Positions 8,288 through 18,152 are shown, counted from the first letter of the stretch. The stretch is DNA of 64,000 bases from Gemmata massiliana (GCA_000531095.1 HG799465.1:1037915-1101914), one strand, 5' to 3'. Notes: generated from the sequence alone by a model not told the origin. Program-made: numbers and translations.

Positions 8288-8731
8288 TTATTTGATTGAC
8301 GCTTCCAGTTCTTCGATCACCTTCCTCACGCGCTCCGGCAGCGCGGTTTTGCACTCGCTGCGGTAGTCGTAGCTCACCACGGTCGCCAGTCCCTCGCACG
8401 CGACCGCGTCCCACGACCGACTCACGAGCTTGTGCTCGAACGTCACGCGGTCCACTTGCACGTCCGCGGCGCGCACGCCGACCCACACGTGGTCCGGATA
8501 TTTCAGCGGTTTGCGGTAGGTCGCGGACGTGCTCTTTAAAATGGGGCCGAGCCCGAGTTCGCGCTTCGTGTCGAGCCAGCCGGTGCGCGCGATGTAGTTC
8601 AGCCGCGCGTCCTGGAAGTAGCGGAAATACTCCAGGTTGCTCACGTGGTCGAACGAGTCCATGTCGCTCCAACCGATGTCGAACTCGATCACGACGGGGA
8701 ACGGGGCGAGGGCGGGGTGCGTGTGCGTCAT
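8288..8731 (-). CDS. Acyl-CoA thioesterase, 4HBT/YbgC-like hotdog fold
   Basis: This 147-residue hotdog-fold protein is predicted to hydrolyse acyl-CoA thioesters in the cytoplasm. It has the family's N-terminal active-site segment WSDMDSFDHVSNLEYFRYFQ (about 18-37), in which the first Asp region and His-Val-x-Asn match the 4HBT signature. Long beta-strands and a helix follow. I chose ATG 8731; the frame opens further upstream, but that adds a sequence outside the family's usual N-terminus. The substrate chain is not predictable. A pair of palindromes separates it from the upstream gene on the same strand. Confidence 0.8.
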   Translation of the reverse strand: MTHTHPALAPFPVVIEFDIGWSDMDSFDHVSNLEYFRYFQDARLNYIARTGWLDTKRELGLGPILKSTSATYRKPLKYPDHVWVGVRAADVQVDRVTFEHKLVSRSWDAVACEGLATVVSYDYRSECKTALPERVRKVIEELEASIK

Positions 8732-8804
8732 AACCGTATACGTATCGAAACACGAGGTCGACGCACCTGGCACGCCCGGGTGTATCGGTGGCACGCAAAA
8801 AATA

Positions 8805-8848
8805 CCCGGGGTTGAACCCCGGGAATAGCCCGGGGTTTCAACCCCGGG
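8805..8848. repeat. Tandem pair of near-identical GC palindromes
   Basis: Two palindromes stand side by side: 8805-8823 (9-bp arms, 1-nt centre) and 8829-8848 (9-bp arms, 2-nt centre). Both are built on cccggggtt...aaccccggg and are separated by aatag. They sit between the thioesterase gene and the NTase-HD gene, 14 bases beyond the latter's stop, and probably act as a processing or termination structure. Confidence 0.75.
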
Positions 8849-8861
8849 TGTTGGGGCCGGC

Positions 8862-9971
8862 CTATTTCCACTTGCTCTGCCGGTCCAACTCCTTGAGGTA
8901 GTCGAGCGCTTCGTCTACGGTGCAAACCTGCGCCCCGGGTACGCGACCGCGGGTGTCGAGGTCGCGGAGAATCATCAAGTCCTCGAACTCGTCGGACTCC
9001 TCCAGCTTCTTCCGCGCCCGGTGGCCGAGCGTTCCGGCCTTGTACTCCAGCGCGAGCATGTGGTTCTCGATCAGCCACGCGGTTCGCGGGGTGATGAGCC
9101 CTTCGAGCGCCTGGAGCCCGGCGGCGACGTGGTCGTAAGGGTCGATGCCCTTCCCCACGTCGTGCAGCAGCGCCGCCTGTAGGAACTCCTCGTCCCACGG
9201 GCGCTCGTCGCGTGCCAGCTCGAACACCTGGAGCGAGTGGAACTGCACGTCGCCTTCAGGGTGGTACTTCGGGTTCTGCTTCACGTTCTCCAGCGGCAAT
9301 AGCAGCAGCCGGAACAGTTGATACGGGTCGATCGCTTCTTCCTGCTCCGCGATCGCGTCCTCGATCGAGATTTCCGGGTGCTCGCGGGCGATCAGTTCTT
9401 CGAGTTCGCGCGTGCTGGCGCGCTCGATGGCCTTGCCCGTAATCGACGACTTGAACACGTAGTGCGCGAGGTTCTCCGCGTAGATCGTCAGCTCGAAGTT
9501 GAACACATCGAAGACGTGAACGTGGGTGAACACGCGGGTCTCGCCGTGCTTCGTGATCTGCTTGTGCTCCACGTCGTACTGTAGCCCCTCTTCGTCGAGC
9601 GCCGCGGTGACCGGTTCGAGGTGGTCGCTGAAGAGGTGCAGATCAATGTCTGACCCCTTGCGCGTGTGCCCGGTCATCACGCTGCCGATGAGCCGCGGGC
9701 GGAACCGGCACAGCAGGCGCATGAACCGCAGCGCGTGGAGCCGCATGTCGCGCAGGTTCGCGGTGCGCGCCTCGCCCTCGTGGACGCGGGCAAACGCCTG
9801 CACCTGATCGCGGATCTCCGCGTTGCTGGGCAGGTCGCTCGGTTTGACGGTGCCGCGACACAGGCGCTTGGCGGCCTTGCGCTTGGCGGTGAAGTATTCG
9901 GATTCGACGCGCTCGTACATCAGTCGAGCGGCTTCAAACGCGATGGCGTGACGCAACTTGGCGTCGGACAT
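8862..9971 (-). CDS. Nucleotidyltransferase plus HD-domain protein
   Basis: This 369-residue protein has two recognisable parts. Residues about 95-215 contain the polymerase-beta-like nucleotidyltransferase signature GS...GSDIDLHLF, where the two Asp residues bind metal. Residues about 245-345 contain an HD phosphohydrolase core: an early His in FHSLQVFELARD, then LLHDVGKG and DHVAAG. The pairing resembles tRNA nucleotidyltransferases and GlnD-like regulators, but the protein lacks their other domains. I chose ATG 9971, which opens MSDAKLRHAIAFEAARL. A diverged copy of exactly this N-terminal coding region lies about 630 bases upstream. Confidence 0.75.
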   Translation of the reverse strand: MSDAKLRHAIAFEAARLMYERVESEYFTAKRKAAKRLCRGTVKPSDLPSNAEIRDQVQAFARVHEGEARTANLRDMRLHALRFMRLLCRFRPRLIGSVMTGHTRKGSDIDLHLFSDHLEPVTAALDEEGLQYDVEHKQITKHGETRVFTHVHVFDVFNFELTIYAENLAHYVFKSSITGKAIERASTRELEELIAREHPEISIEDAIAEQEEAIDPYQLFRLLLLPLENVKQNPKYHPEGDVQFHSLQVFELARDERPWDEEFLQAALLHDVGKGIDPYDHVAAGLQALEGLITPRTAWLIENHMLALEYKAGTLGHRARKKLEESDEFEDLMILRDLDTRGRVPGAQVCTVDEALDYLKELDRQSKWK

Positions 9972-10164
9972 GCTTGACGTGCGGTGGTTGAGTTTAACGA
10001 GCCTATCCAGTGCCACCGCGAGGCTCACAAGCATTATAGTCGAAGGTCACAAGATCGAAAGTCGTAAAGTCAAAACGCTCACTTTCAGCGAAAAGACCCA
10101 CTGGTTTACTGCAGACCGGTTGCTCGGACGGGTATCATGAGGCGGAACGCGCTTAAGAGGGCAA

Positions 10165-10518
10165 ATGATGACAGAACCGAGCGATACCCCACAGGGCAAA
10201 GTGGCATTGATATTCGCTCAGTTACTCGTCTCTGGCAATTTCGTTGCGGCTCACAATATGTTAGCCGCATCGCTCAAACCATCCCTATCAACCGAACGCC
10301 TGAAGGCAGAGTACGACTCCATGATTCAGGACGGTGAACCGCCCAATTTCATCGGAGTAATGGAAGCCGTTGAAGATCGGCCAAAACGTCGCCCCGGAGA
10401 TGTCGGCTGGGCTTATGTCGCCATTAGCGGCCCTGGTTACGGTGAGGCAGTTGCAGTCGTTGTCGCTCAAGAGGAAGGGCACTCAGTTATCCGTAGCATC
10501 GTATGGGGACGACCATAA
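10165..10518 (+). CDS. Unknown small protein
   Basis: The gene encodes 117 residues; the start is ATG 10165 or the adjacent ATG 10168. The sequence has an N-terminal helix (KVALIFAQLLVSGNFVAAHNML), a mixed middle, and a C-terminal beta-rich part (WAYVAISGPGYGEAVAVVVAQ). That layout is reminiscent of NTF2-like or DUF3887-type folds, but I cannot confirm either. It lies between the NTase-HD gene and the relic copy of that gene's N-terminus, which suggests insertion or duplication at this site. It is less GC-rich than its neighbours. Confidence 0.55.
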   Translation: MMTEPSDTPQGKVALIFAQLLVSGNFVAAHNMLAASLKPSLSTERLKAEYDSMIQDGEPPNFIGVMEAVEDRPKRRPGDVGWAYVAISGPGYGEAVAVVVAQEEGHSVIRSIVWGRP

Positions 10519-10547
10519 GCCATAGCTCAAATTACAGTAGCTTTCAC

Positions 10548-10593
10548 CAGTCGGGCGGTTTCAAACGCAGTGGCGTGACACAACTTGGCGTCG
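10548..10593 (-). pseudogene. Relic of the NTase-HD gene N-terminus
   Basis: Bases 10548-10593 match 9921-9966 at 41 of 46 positions. The match covers the coding region for DAKLRHAIAFEAARL of the NTase-HD gene, which reads here as DAKLCHATAFETARL. There is no extended open frame, so it is a relic of a duplication. Short degenerate runs of the form gacttatgacttgcgacc follow at 10609-10650. Confidence 0.7.
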
Positions 10594-10660
10594 AAGCACC
10601 AGAGCGAAGCTTTCGACCTACGACTTATGACTTGCGACCTTATGACCTTCGGCCCCACCC

Positions 10661-11611
10661 CTAAATCGACCGCCAGTAGTTGAGCACATCCGCCAGAGTG
10701 CGTTCGAGGGGAATTTGCGGTACCCAACCGGTCGCGGTCCGGAGTTTGCGGGCGTCCGCGCTCGTAACCGCGGTGTCGGCCTTGCGCCCGGGTTCAATGG
10801 TTTGGACCACCTTGATCGGCAGTCGCGACATCGCCACGAGTCGGTTGAGCACGTCCTGGATCTGGTACGAGTCCCCGCGCGCCGCGTTGTACGCTTCGCC
10901 GCACGTGCCCTTCTCCAGCAGGAGCGGGAACGCGGCCACGATGTCGCGCACGTCGGCGATGTCGCGCCACGCAGAGAGGTCACCGGTTCGCACTTCGGGC
11001 GGCTGAGTGCCCGCTTCGGCCGCGGCAATTTGTCGTGCGAAGTTCGGGACCGCGAAATCAGCGCTCTGCCGGGGACCGATCTGGTTGAACAATCGCACGC
11101 GGACGATGTCTAAGCCCGGACTGCGGGTGTATTGGTAGCTGATGAGGTCCGCCGCAGCCTTGCTTGCGGCGTAAGGGCTTGCGGGCTTAAGAGTTGTGAA
11201 CTCGTCGCACGGCTCGTCGGGCCGGTCCGGTTCGCCGTAAATCAGGCCCGTTGAAACGAACAGCACGCGGGCCGGCACGCCCGACGCAGCAATCGCGTCG
11301 TACAGCGATCGCGTCGCGGCGAAGTTCTCGCGCCACGCCCGGTCCGGGTCGCGGAACGATCCGCCGGTGTTGGCATAACCCGCGAGGTGAAACACCCACT
11401 CCGGGCGCACTTCACGGAGCACCGCCTCAACACCAGCCCGGTCGCACAGGTCGCACCCGAACAGCTTCGCGTGCGGTGCGAGGTGCGAGAGCACCTTCGG
11501 CCACGTCGCGGTCCGGCTCACCCCGAACAGGGCGTGCCCGCCCGCCGACATCAGGTGATCCACCAGATGCCCGCCGACGAACCCGGTGATGCCGGTGATA
11601 AGAATTCTCAT
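10661..11611 (-). CDS. rmd: GDP-4-keto-6-deoxy-D-mannose reductase-like NAD-dependent epimerase/dehydratase
   Basis: This 316-residue short-chain dehydrogenase of the extended type begins with the nucleotide-binding motif TGITGFVGGH. The catalytic Tyr/Lys pair lies in SPYAASKAAAD (about 142-152). The gene directly follows a GDP-mannose 4,6-dehydratase gene, with 76 bases between them. I therefore infer that it reduces GDP-4-keto-6-deoxy-mannose to GDP-D-rhamnose. A GDP-fucose synthase would normally show a different active-site pattern, but sequence alone does not settle it. The start at ATG 11611 removes a non-conserved upstream extension. Product use is probably glycosylation or a polysaccharide. 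Confidence 0.75.
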   Translation of the reverse strand: MRILITGITGFVGGHLVDHLMSAGGHALFGVSRTATWPKVLSHLAPHAKLFGCDLCDRAGVEAVLREVRPEWVFHLAGYANTGGSFRDPDRAWRENFAATRSLYDAIAASGVPARVLFVSTGLIYGEPDRPDEPCDEFTTLKPASPYAASKAAADLISYQYTRSPGLDIVRVRLFNQIGPRQSADFAVPNFARQIAAAEAGTQPPEVRTGDLSAWRDIADVRDIVAAFPLLLEKGTCGEAYNAARGDSYQIQDVLNRLVAMSRLPIKVVQTIEPGRKADTAVTSADARKLRTATGWVPQIPLERTLADVLNYWRSI

Positions 11612-11687
11612 GTCACAATCGCGGGGTGCAAAACACAGCGCCGCCGAAAAAACGGTCGACGGCACTCGTTCTCCGCGCCCCGCGTTC

Positions 11688-13075
<1,388 letters not shown>

Positions 13076-14188
13076 TTACTTCTTCGGCTGTGTGAGAAGG
13101 AACAGGTAGCCCGCGAAGTTACGGTGCAGTGTCAGGTACGATTCCTCGTTCCCGGCCGGGGCGTCGGCGAACTGCAGCTTGTACCGCGTCATGTGCTTCA
13201 CGAGGTCCGCGACCGTCGTCCCTTCTGAGGACCACTTCGGGTCGATCAGGCCAGTGGCGGTGTCCGTCTTCATCACCTTCAGGGCGGTCGCCATTTGGTT
13301 CAGGAACCGCTTTGCAGCGGTCGCGTCGTCGGCCGGCAGATCCTTCTTGATCGAAGCGAACGCGGTTTCCGCCTTTTGGAGCGTCACTTCAAACTGTGCC
13401 CGCTTGTTGGCATCCACGGCCTTGCCCGCTTGCAACCGTTCGGCGACTGCGGCGAAATCGCGGGCCAGTGCGAGGCGGTCGTCCTTCAGAGCGGCGTTAT
13501 CGAACGCGGCCGGGAACTCCAGGTTGCCCGCACGCCGGGCGAGGTTCAGAGCGTCGGCCGCATCGGACCCACCGAAGCGCACTTCGTTGAGCAGCATGTT
13601 CGGCACGAACGCGGACGCCCGCAACCCACCATTCGGCTCTGCCTTCACGATCGCTGCGAGCAGCTCGTTGAGCGACTCACCGGACAGCACTTTCGCCCGA
13701 TCCGCCGGAGCGAGCGCGGTGCCGAACCCTTCGGGCATCGGCGAATTGGGGACGCTCTCGATCACGGCTCCGGCCGGCTTGCTCCCGACCGCATTGGTCG
13801 AAGCCGGCGGGGTGGACATGCTGCGTTGGGCACGCATCAGGTCGCGTTGAGCTTCCAGTGCGAGGTTCGGACGCACACCCATCGAGCTGTACGAGGAGCC
13901 CAGAGACTGAGAGTAAATGGCCGGGTACGCGGGCGACACCGACCAGATCGGGTTCGTGCTGTAGTAGTAGCGGGTGGTCCAAATGGTCGTGTTCGGGAAC
14001 GGCCCCGGCAAGAACATATTGCTCTGATACCGGTACTGCGGCACGTAGAAGAACGGGTTGAACGACGGCACGATGATCGGCGCCGGACCACCTAAACCGG
14101 CCCGGGGGCCGAACTGTGCGGAAGCACTGGCGGGGCTGAGAAGGAAACCCGCGCCGCCGAGGATGATAACAGCCGTAAGCCGAGTCAT
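13076..14188 (-). CDS. Secreted protein of unknown function
   Basis: ATG 14188 gives a clear signal peptide (MTRLTAVIILGGAGFLL...ASASAQ) and a 370-residue protein; upstream codons in the same frame are not signal-like. After an N-terminal Gly/Pro/Tyr/Asn-rich part (about 30-110), a helical C-terminal domain (about 150-365) contains NLARRAGNLEFPAAF and a final HMTRYKLQFADAPAGNEESY. Similar layouts occur in planctomycete exported proteins, but I cannot name a family. A long hairpin follows. Confidence 0.7.
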   Translation of the reverse strand: MTRLTAVIILGGAGFLLSPASASAQFGPRAGLGGPAPIIVPSFNPFFYVPQYRYQSNMFLPGPFPNTTIWTTRYYYSTNPIWSVSPAYPAIYSQSLGSSYSSMGVRPNLALEAQRDLMRAQRSMSTPPASTNAVGSKPAGAVIESVPNSPMPEGFGTALAPADRAKVLSGESLNELLAAIVKAEPNGGLRASAFVPNMLLNEVRFGGSDAADALNLARRAGNLEFPAAFDNAALKDDRLALARDFAAVAERLQAGKAVDANKRAQFEVTLQKAETAFASIKKDLPADDATAAKRFLNQMATALKVMKTDTATGLIDPKWSSEGTTVADLVKHMTRYKLQFADAPAGNEESYLTLHRNFAGYLFLLTQPKK

Positions 14189-14330
14189 GGTAACACCATT
14201 CGTTGAGCCGAGAGTAAGGCGGCGGCTCCGTCGCACGCTATCGGTAATTCGTTTTAGTTGGGCGACCCTTACACAATCTTCGTGTTTTGGTTTTATTTTC
14301 GCGATGCCACAACAACAATTCAATCTCGAG

Positions 14331-15329
14331 TTACGTTGGCGAGATGACAATTTTCCCCGAAAGAGTCCCGGCCTTGCGAATCGTGTTGTCCTCTTGCAAC
14401 TGGTGTGCCTGAGCGGTTTCGGCGAGCGGGAACCGAGCCCCGACCAGAGCTTTTATGGCCCCTTTCGCCATCCAGCGCCCCATATCGTCCGCGCACACCT
14501 GCTGCTCCACCGCGGTCATGTTGAACATCGCGAACCCGAACAGAGAAAGCCCCTTCACATAAAACGGGCCGTTCGGAAAGACCGGACGCGCGGCGCGCCC
14601 GGCCATCACCACGACGCGCCCGCGTGGGGCCATGAGATCGACCGTTTTGTCGAGGTCCGTGGGCGGAACTGTCTCAAACCACACGTCGACTCCGGCACCC
14701 CCTGTCGCGTCCTTGACACGTGCGCCCACGTCTTCCGTCTTGTAATTGACGACCCAGTCGGCACCGAGTTCACGCGCGAGCGCCATTTTCTCATCACTTC
14801 CGACGGTGCAGATTACCCGTGCACCCACCGCTTTGGCCATCTGGATGACCATTGACCCGACGCCACCGGTCCCGCCGTTGACGAAAACGAATTCCTTAGC
14901 TTGCAACTTCGTGCGGTGAAACAATCCCAGATGCGCGGTGATTCCCGTGAGCGCGGCGGCCGCAGCTTGTTCGTCCGAAACACCTTCCGCTGTGGGATAG
15001 GCCCACTTCTCGTCCATACACACGAACTCCGCGCAAGTCCCCTGGCGTCCCAACACTCCTTGATTGCTCCCCCACACACGGGCGCCCGGTTTAAATCGCG
15101 TGACACCCGATCCCACGGCCTCAACGACTCCGGCGAAGTCGGTGCCGGTGATCGCGGGCTTCGGGAACGGCATCGGTGCCAGCCCGCCGCGGATGTAAGC
15201 GTCGAGGGGATTGATCGCCGCGACCGTCACCCGCACCAGGATCTCGCCCTCTTTGGGTTGCGGGGTCGGCAGATCGCCCACGCGAATCACGTCGGGCGTT
15301 CCGGTCGTTTCAAAGAACGCGGCTTTCAT
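14331..15329 (-). CDS. Zinc-independent MDR-family quinone oxidoreductase
   Basis: This 332-residue medium-chain dehydrogenase is predicted to use NADPH to reduce quinones or enones. It starts MKAAFFETTGTPDVIRV, and carries TGTDFAGVVEAVGSGV and the cofactor motif NGGTGGVGSMVIQMAKAVGA (about 145-164). The cysteine clusters of zinc alcohol dehydrogenases are absent, which supports a QOR-type enzyme. ATG 15329 is the family-like start; the same frame is open for 142 more codons upstream but that region lies over the divergent phenylalanine hydroxylase gene. The two genes diverge with about 157 bases between. Confidence 0.85.
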   Translation of the reverse strand: MKAAFFETTGTPDVIRVGDLPTPQPKEGEILVRVTVAAINPLDAYIRGGLAPMPFPKPAITGTDFAGVVEAVGSGVTRFKPGARVWGSNQGVLGRQGTCAEFVCMDEKWAYPTAEGVSDEQAAAAALTGITAHLGLFHRTKLQAKEFVFVNGGTGGVGSMVIQMAKAVGARVICTVGSDEKMALARELGADWVVNYKTEDVGARVKDATGGAGVDVWFETVPPTDLDKTVDLMAPRGRVVVMAGRAARPVFPNGPFYVKGLSLFGFAMFNMTAVEQQVCADDMGRWMAKGAIKALVGARFPLAETAQAHQLQEDNTIRKAGTLSGKIVISPT

Positions 15330-15421
15330 AGTTCGGCCCGTCTGTTTGGGAGAAGAAGCGTACCGGCGTTGGCAGAAGCTGGGGGCGCGGAAGACCGCGC
15401 GCTCCGATAGCATAAAACCGG

Positions 15422-15446
15422 GGGGCACTCCGGTCACGGGTGCCCC
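15422..15446. other. Short inverted repeat in the phhA leader
   Basis: ggggcac (15422-15428) and gtgcccc (15440-15446) can pair around an 11-nt loop, 40 bases before the start codon at 15487. It lies between divergent genes and could affect leader folding. The role is unproven. Confidence 0.4.
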
Positions 15447-15486
15447 TTTCACGTCCACTCGGCCCGTCGCTCTGTAAGGTGTAGCA

Positions 15487-16386
15487 ATGAACGAATCACC
15501 GAACACGCTCGTCGAGTACGGCTCGGTCATCGACGCGCACCAGATGGTCGAACCACCCGATACCACCGAACTGGAACTCGAACCCGGGCACCCCGGCGAA
15601 CACGACGCGGAGTACATCGCCCGGCGTAAGGGACTGTTCGCGCTCACCCGCAAGCACCGGCTCGAAAAGCTGGGACCGCCGTTCGTGACGTACACGCCCG
15701 AAGAAACGCGGATCTGGCGCGAGGTATCGCCGAAGCTCGACGAGTTGCACCGCAAGTACGCTTGCGAAATCTATTTGCGTGCGAAGGACGATCTGGCGAT
15801 CACGCAGACCGAAATCCCGCAACTCCGGACGCTGAGCGAGCGCGTGCAGCGCGAAACGAACATGCACCTCGTCCCCGCAGAGGGGGCGTTACCGTACCGG
15901 ACGTTCTACGAGTACATCGCCCAGCGCGGGTTCCCGGTCACGCAGTTCATCCGGCACGGGTCGCACCCCGAGTTCACGCCGGAACCGGACATGATCCACG
16001 ACTGCTTGGGGCACGTCCCGCCGCTCATGAACCAGGACTACGCAGAGCTGCTCACGCTCATCGGCAAGGCCGCGGCCAGCACGCCGCACGGCGATCAGGT
16101 ACTCGCACTGAAGCGCTTTAGTTGGTTCAGCATCGAATTCGGGCTGATCGAGGAGCGCGGTGAAACGAAGGTATTCGGAGCCGGTATCCTTTCGAGCACG
16201 GGCGAGATCCCGCACGCGCTGTTCTCCCCGAACGCGACCCGGCGCCCGTTCGTCACGGAAACCGTAATTTCCACGGACTACGATCCGTCGCAGATGCAGA
16301 AAGACTTCTTCATCGCCCCGTCGCTCCCGTTTCTGCGCCGGGAACTAGAGTCGCTCGTGCGGCGGTTCAATATCCCCGTACTGTGA
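15487..16386 (+). CDS. phhA: Phenylalanine 4-monooxygenase (aromatic amino acid hydroxylase)
   Basis: This 299-residue non-haem iron enzyme hydroxylates Phe to Tyr with a pterin cofactor and O2. The iron ligands are visible: the HDxxGH motif in MIHDCLGHVPPL (about 175-186), with the third ligand Glu in FSIEFGLIEE (about 216-225). RTFYEYIAQRGFPVTQFIRH is also characteristic. There is no N-terminal ACT regulatory domain, as is usual for bacterial forms. It heads a co-oriented set with HPPD, an FAH-family enzyme and homogentisate dioxygenase, which fits Phe/Tyr catabolism. No pterin-carbinolamine dehydratase gene is adjacent. Confidence 0.92.
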   Translation: MNESPNTLVEYGSVIDAHQMVEPPDTTELELEPGHPGEHDAEYIARRKGLFALTRKHRLEKLGPPFVTYTPEETRIWREVSPKLDELHRKYACEIYLRAKDDLAITQTEIPQLRTLSERVQRETNMHLVPAEGALPYRTFYEYIAQRGFPVTQFIRHGSHPEFTPEPDMIHDCLGHVPPLMNQDYAELLTLIGKAAASTPHGDQVLALKRFSWFSIEFGLIEERGETKVFGAGILSSTGEIPHALFSPNATRRPFVTETVISTDYDPSQMQKDFFIAPSLPFLRRELESLVRRFNIPVL

Positions 16387-16793
16387 GGCGCTCAAAACGC
16401 GCGTTCCAGATATTTTACTGATTTTTAGTACACTAGACCCGTATAATGGGACATTTGGTGGCGAAGTGGTGTTTCCGATATCGGAGGCGCAATTCAGAGC
16501 GCGCACGAGGAACGCACGAACGACCGGAGATCGCCCGCAATTCTCCCCGCCCCGGCAGTCGTGTGAGTCCCCAAAATGTCAGCAATTGTGAGCAACCGCG
16601 TCATTTAGCGTGAAAACAAGGATATTTTGGCGCAGTGAGCCGGGAAAACGACTGCGAAACGGATCAAAACGTTAACAAATGTTAGCCGTCCGGTCGCCCA
16701 AAACGGTTGAAATTGAGTTCGGGTCCGGGTCATCGTTCTAACGGTATTCAGCCGATTCGCGCCGGCCGTTCGTCCCCAACACGAAGAGCACCC
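16387..16793 (+). promoter_or_regulatory. Leader/promoter region upstream of hppD
   Basis: This 407-base gap is less GC-rich than its surroundings. A perfect -10 hexamer TATAAT sits at 16442-16447; upstream, about 17-18 bases away, CTGATT/TGATTT is only a weak -35 match. The gap also holds one copy (16615-16657) of a 43-bp repeat found again at 17980-18022. I see no protein-coding gene. Confidence 0.4.
16615..16657 (+). repeat. 43-bp direct repeat, copy 1
   Basis: These 43 bases are identical to 17980-18022. This copy stands alone in the hppD leader, about 140 bases before its start codon. Flanking bases differ between the copies, which defines the ends exactly. Confidence 0.85.
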
Positions 16794-17894
16794 ATGACAG
16801 ACATCCCACTTCGCAAGATCGACCACGTGCGGTTCTTCGTCGGCAACGCGCGCCAGAGCGCGTTCTTCTACCGCAACGCATTCGGGTTCGACGTGCTCGC
16901 CTACGCGGGCCTCGAAACGAAAGTGAAGCACGAAGCGGGGTACGTACTGAAACAGGGCGAAATCACGTTCGTACTGACCTCGCCGCTCTCAGACAAGCAC
17001 CCCGAGAGCGCCCGGCTCGTCAAGCACGGCGACGGCGTGATGGACATCGCGCTCGACGTGCCCGACGTGCGCAGCGCCTACGAGGAAGCTCTGAAGCGCG
17101 GCGCGGCAGGTGTGGCACCGCCGGCGGCACTCGAAGACGAGCACGGCGTTTTCGAGACCGCGACGATCAAGGCTTACGGCGACACCACGCACACGTTCAT
17201 CAACCGCGACCGGTACCGCGGTGTGTTCGCGCCCGGCTTCCACCCGATCGCCCCGGAGCGCTACAGCCCGAGCACCGCGCGCCCGGTCGGGTTCGCGGCC
17301 ATCGATCACATCGTCGCGAACGTCGAAGAGGGGAAGATGAACGAGTGGGTCGAGTTCTACCGCAAGGTGCTCGGCTTCAACCAGCTCGTGTCGTTCGACG
17401 ACAAGGACATCAGCACGGAGTACTCGGCGCTCATGTCGAAGGTGGTCCAGAACGGTACGGGCCGCGTGAAGTTCCCGATCAACGAACCAGCCCAGGCGAA
17501 GCGCCGCAGTCAGATCGACGAGTACCTCCAGTATTACGGCGGCCCCGGGGTGCAGCACATCGCGCTCATCACGGGCGACATCGTGAAGACGGTCCGCGCG
17601 ATGCGAGCAAACGACGTGTCGTTCCTCCGCGTCCCGCGCACGTACTACGACGACCTCACCACCCGCATCGGCAACATCAAAGAAGACCTGGACGAACTGG
17701 CGGAACTCGGCATCCTCGTGGACAAGGACGACGAGGGCTACATGCTGCAAATCTTCACGAAGCCGGTAGCGGACCGCCCCACGCTGTTCTTCGAGGTGAT
17801 CCAGCGCCGCGGATCGAAGAGCTTCGGTAAGGGCAACTTCAAGGCGCTGTTCGAGGCGATCGAGCGCGAACAGGAGTTGCGAGGCACTCTGTGA
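16794..17894 (+). CDS. hppD: 4-hydroxyphenylpyruvate dioxygenase
   Basis: This 366-residue Fe(II) dioxygenase converts 4-hydroxyphenylpyruvate to homogentisate. It has two VOC-like halves. The iron ligands are the His in AAIDHIVANV (about 167), the His in GVQHIALIT (about 250) and the Glu in LFFEVIQR (about 333). The C-terminal sequence FGKGNFKALFEAIEREQ is typical. ATG 16794 begins MTDIPLRKIDHVRF; upstream codons in frame are unlike the family. The gene sits in the aromatic catabolic cluster, upstream of the FAH-family and homogentisate dioxygenase genes. Confidence 0.95.
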   Translation: MTDIPLRKIDHVRFFVGNARQSAFFYRNAFGFDVLAYAGLETKVKHEAGYVLKQGEITFVLTSPLSDKHPESARLVKHGDGVMDIALDVPDVRSAYEEALKRGAAGVAPPAALEDEHGVFETATIKAYGDTTHTFINRDRYRGVFAPGFHPIAPERYSPSTARPVGFAAIDHIVANVEEGKMNEWVEFYRKVLGFNQLVSFDDKDISTEYSALMSKVVQNGTGRVKFPINEPAQAKRRSQIDEYLQYYGGPGVQHIALITGDIVKTVRAMRANDVSFLRVPRTYYDDLTTRIGNIKEDLDELAELGILVDKDDEGYMLQIFTKPVADRPTLFFEVIQRRGSKSFGKGNFKALFEAIEREQELRGTL

Positions 17895-17924
17895 TACCAA
17901 AGCGGCACGATGGAACGTGTGGTT

Positions 17925-18120
17925 TTCACCCTGAAGGGGTGAGATTCCTTAGCCCAGGGCAACGCCCATTTACCGCGACAACAAGGATATTTTGGCGCAG
18001 TGAGCCGGGAAAACGACTGCGAGGGCAACGCCCTGGGCCGCGACGGATGTGGGGGCGGTGTGGTTTTTGCCGTCCCAGGGCGTTGCCCTGGGCTAAGGAA
18101 TCTCACCCCTTCAGGGTGAA
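17925..18120. repeat. 43-bp-arm inverted repeat carrying internal repeats
   Basis: Arms 17925-17967 and 18078-18120 are perfectly complementary over 43 bases. The 110-base interior contains copy 2 of the 43-bp direct repeat (17980-18022), then gagggcaacgccctggg, and the palindrome cccagggc-gtt-gccctggg at 18074-18092, which runs into the right arm. The structure occupies almost the whole gap between hppD and the FAH gene. No transposase is present. The nested arrangement suggests one repeat inserted into another. Confidence 0.85.
17980..18022 (+). repeat. 43-bp direct repeat, copy 2
   Basis: Identical to 16615-16657, and located inside the inverted repeat 17925-18120. The sequence on both sides (cagggcaacgccc and gagggcaacgccc) looks like a palindrome unit interrupted by this segment. 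Confidence 0.85.
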
Positions 18121-18152
18121 GAGCGAAACGCCGAAATCTTCGAGTAACACCC

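Noticed and set aside
14331-15755. 474-residue version of the quinone oxidoreductase
   Set aside because: The first 142 codons lie over the divergent phenylalanine hydroxylase gene and are unlike the family; the conserved protein starts at 15329.
17925-18120. Insertion sequence or transposon
   Set aside because: No transposase frame, no target duplication around the arms, and the interior is built of palindromic repeats.
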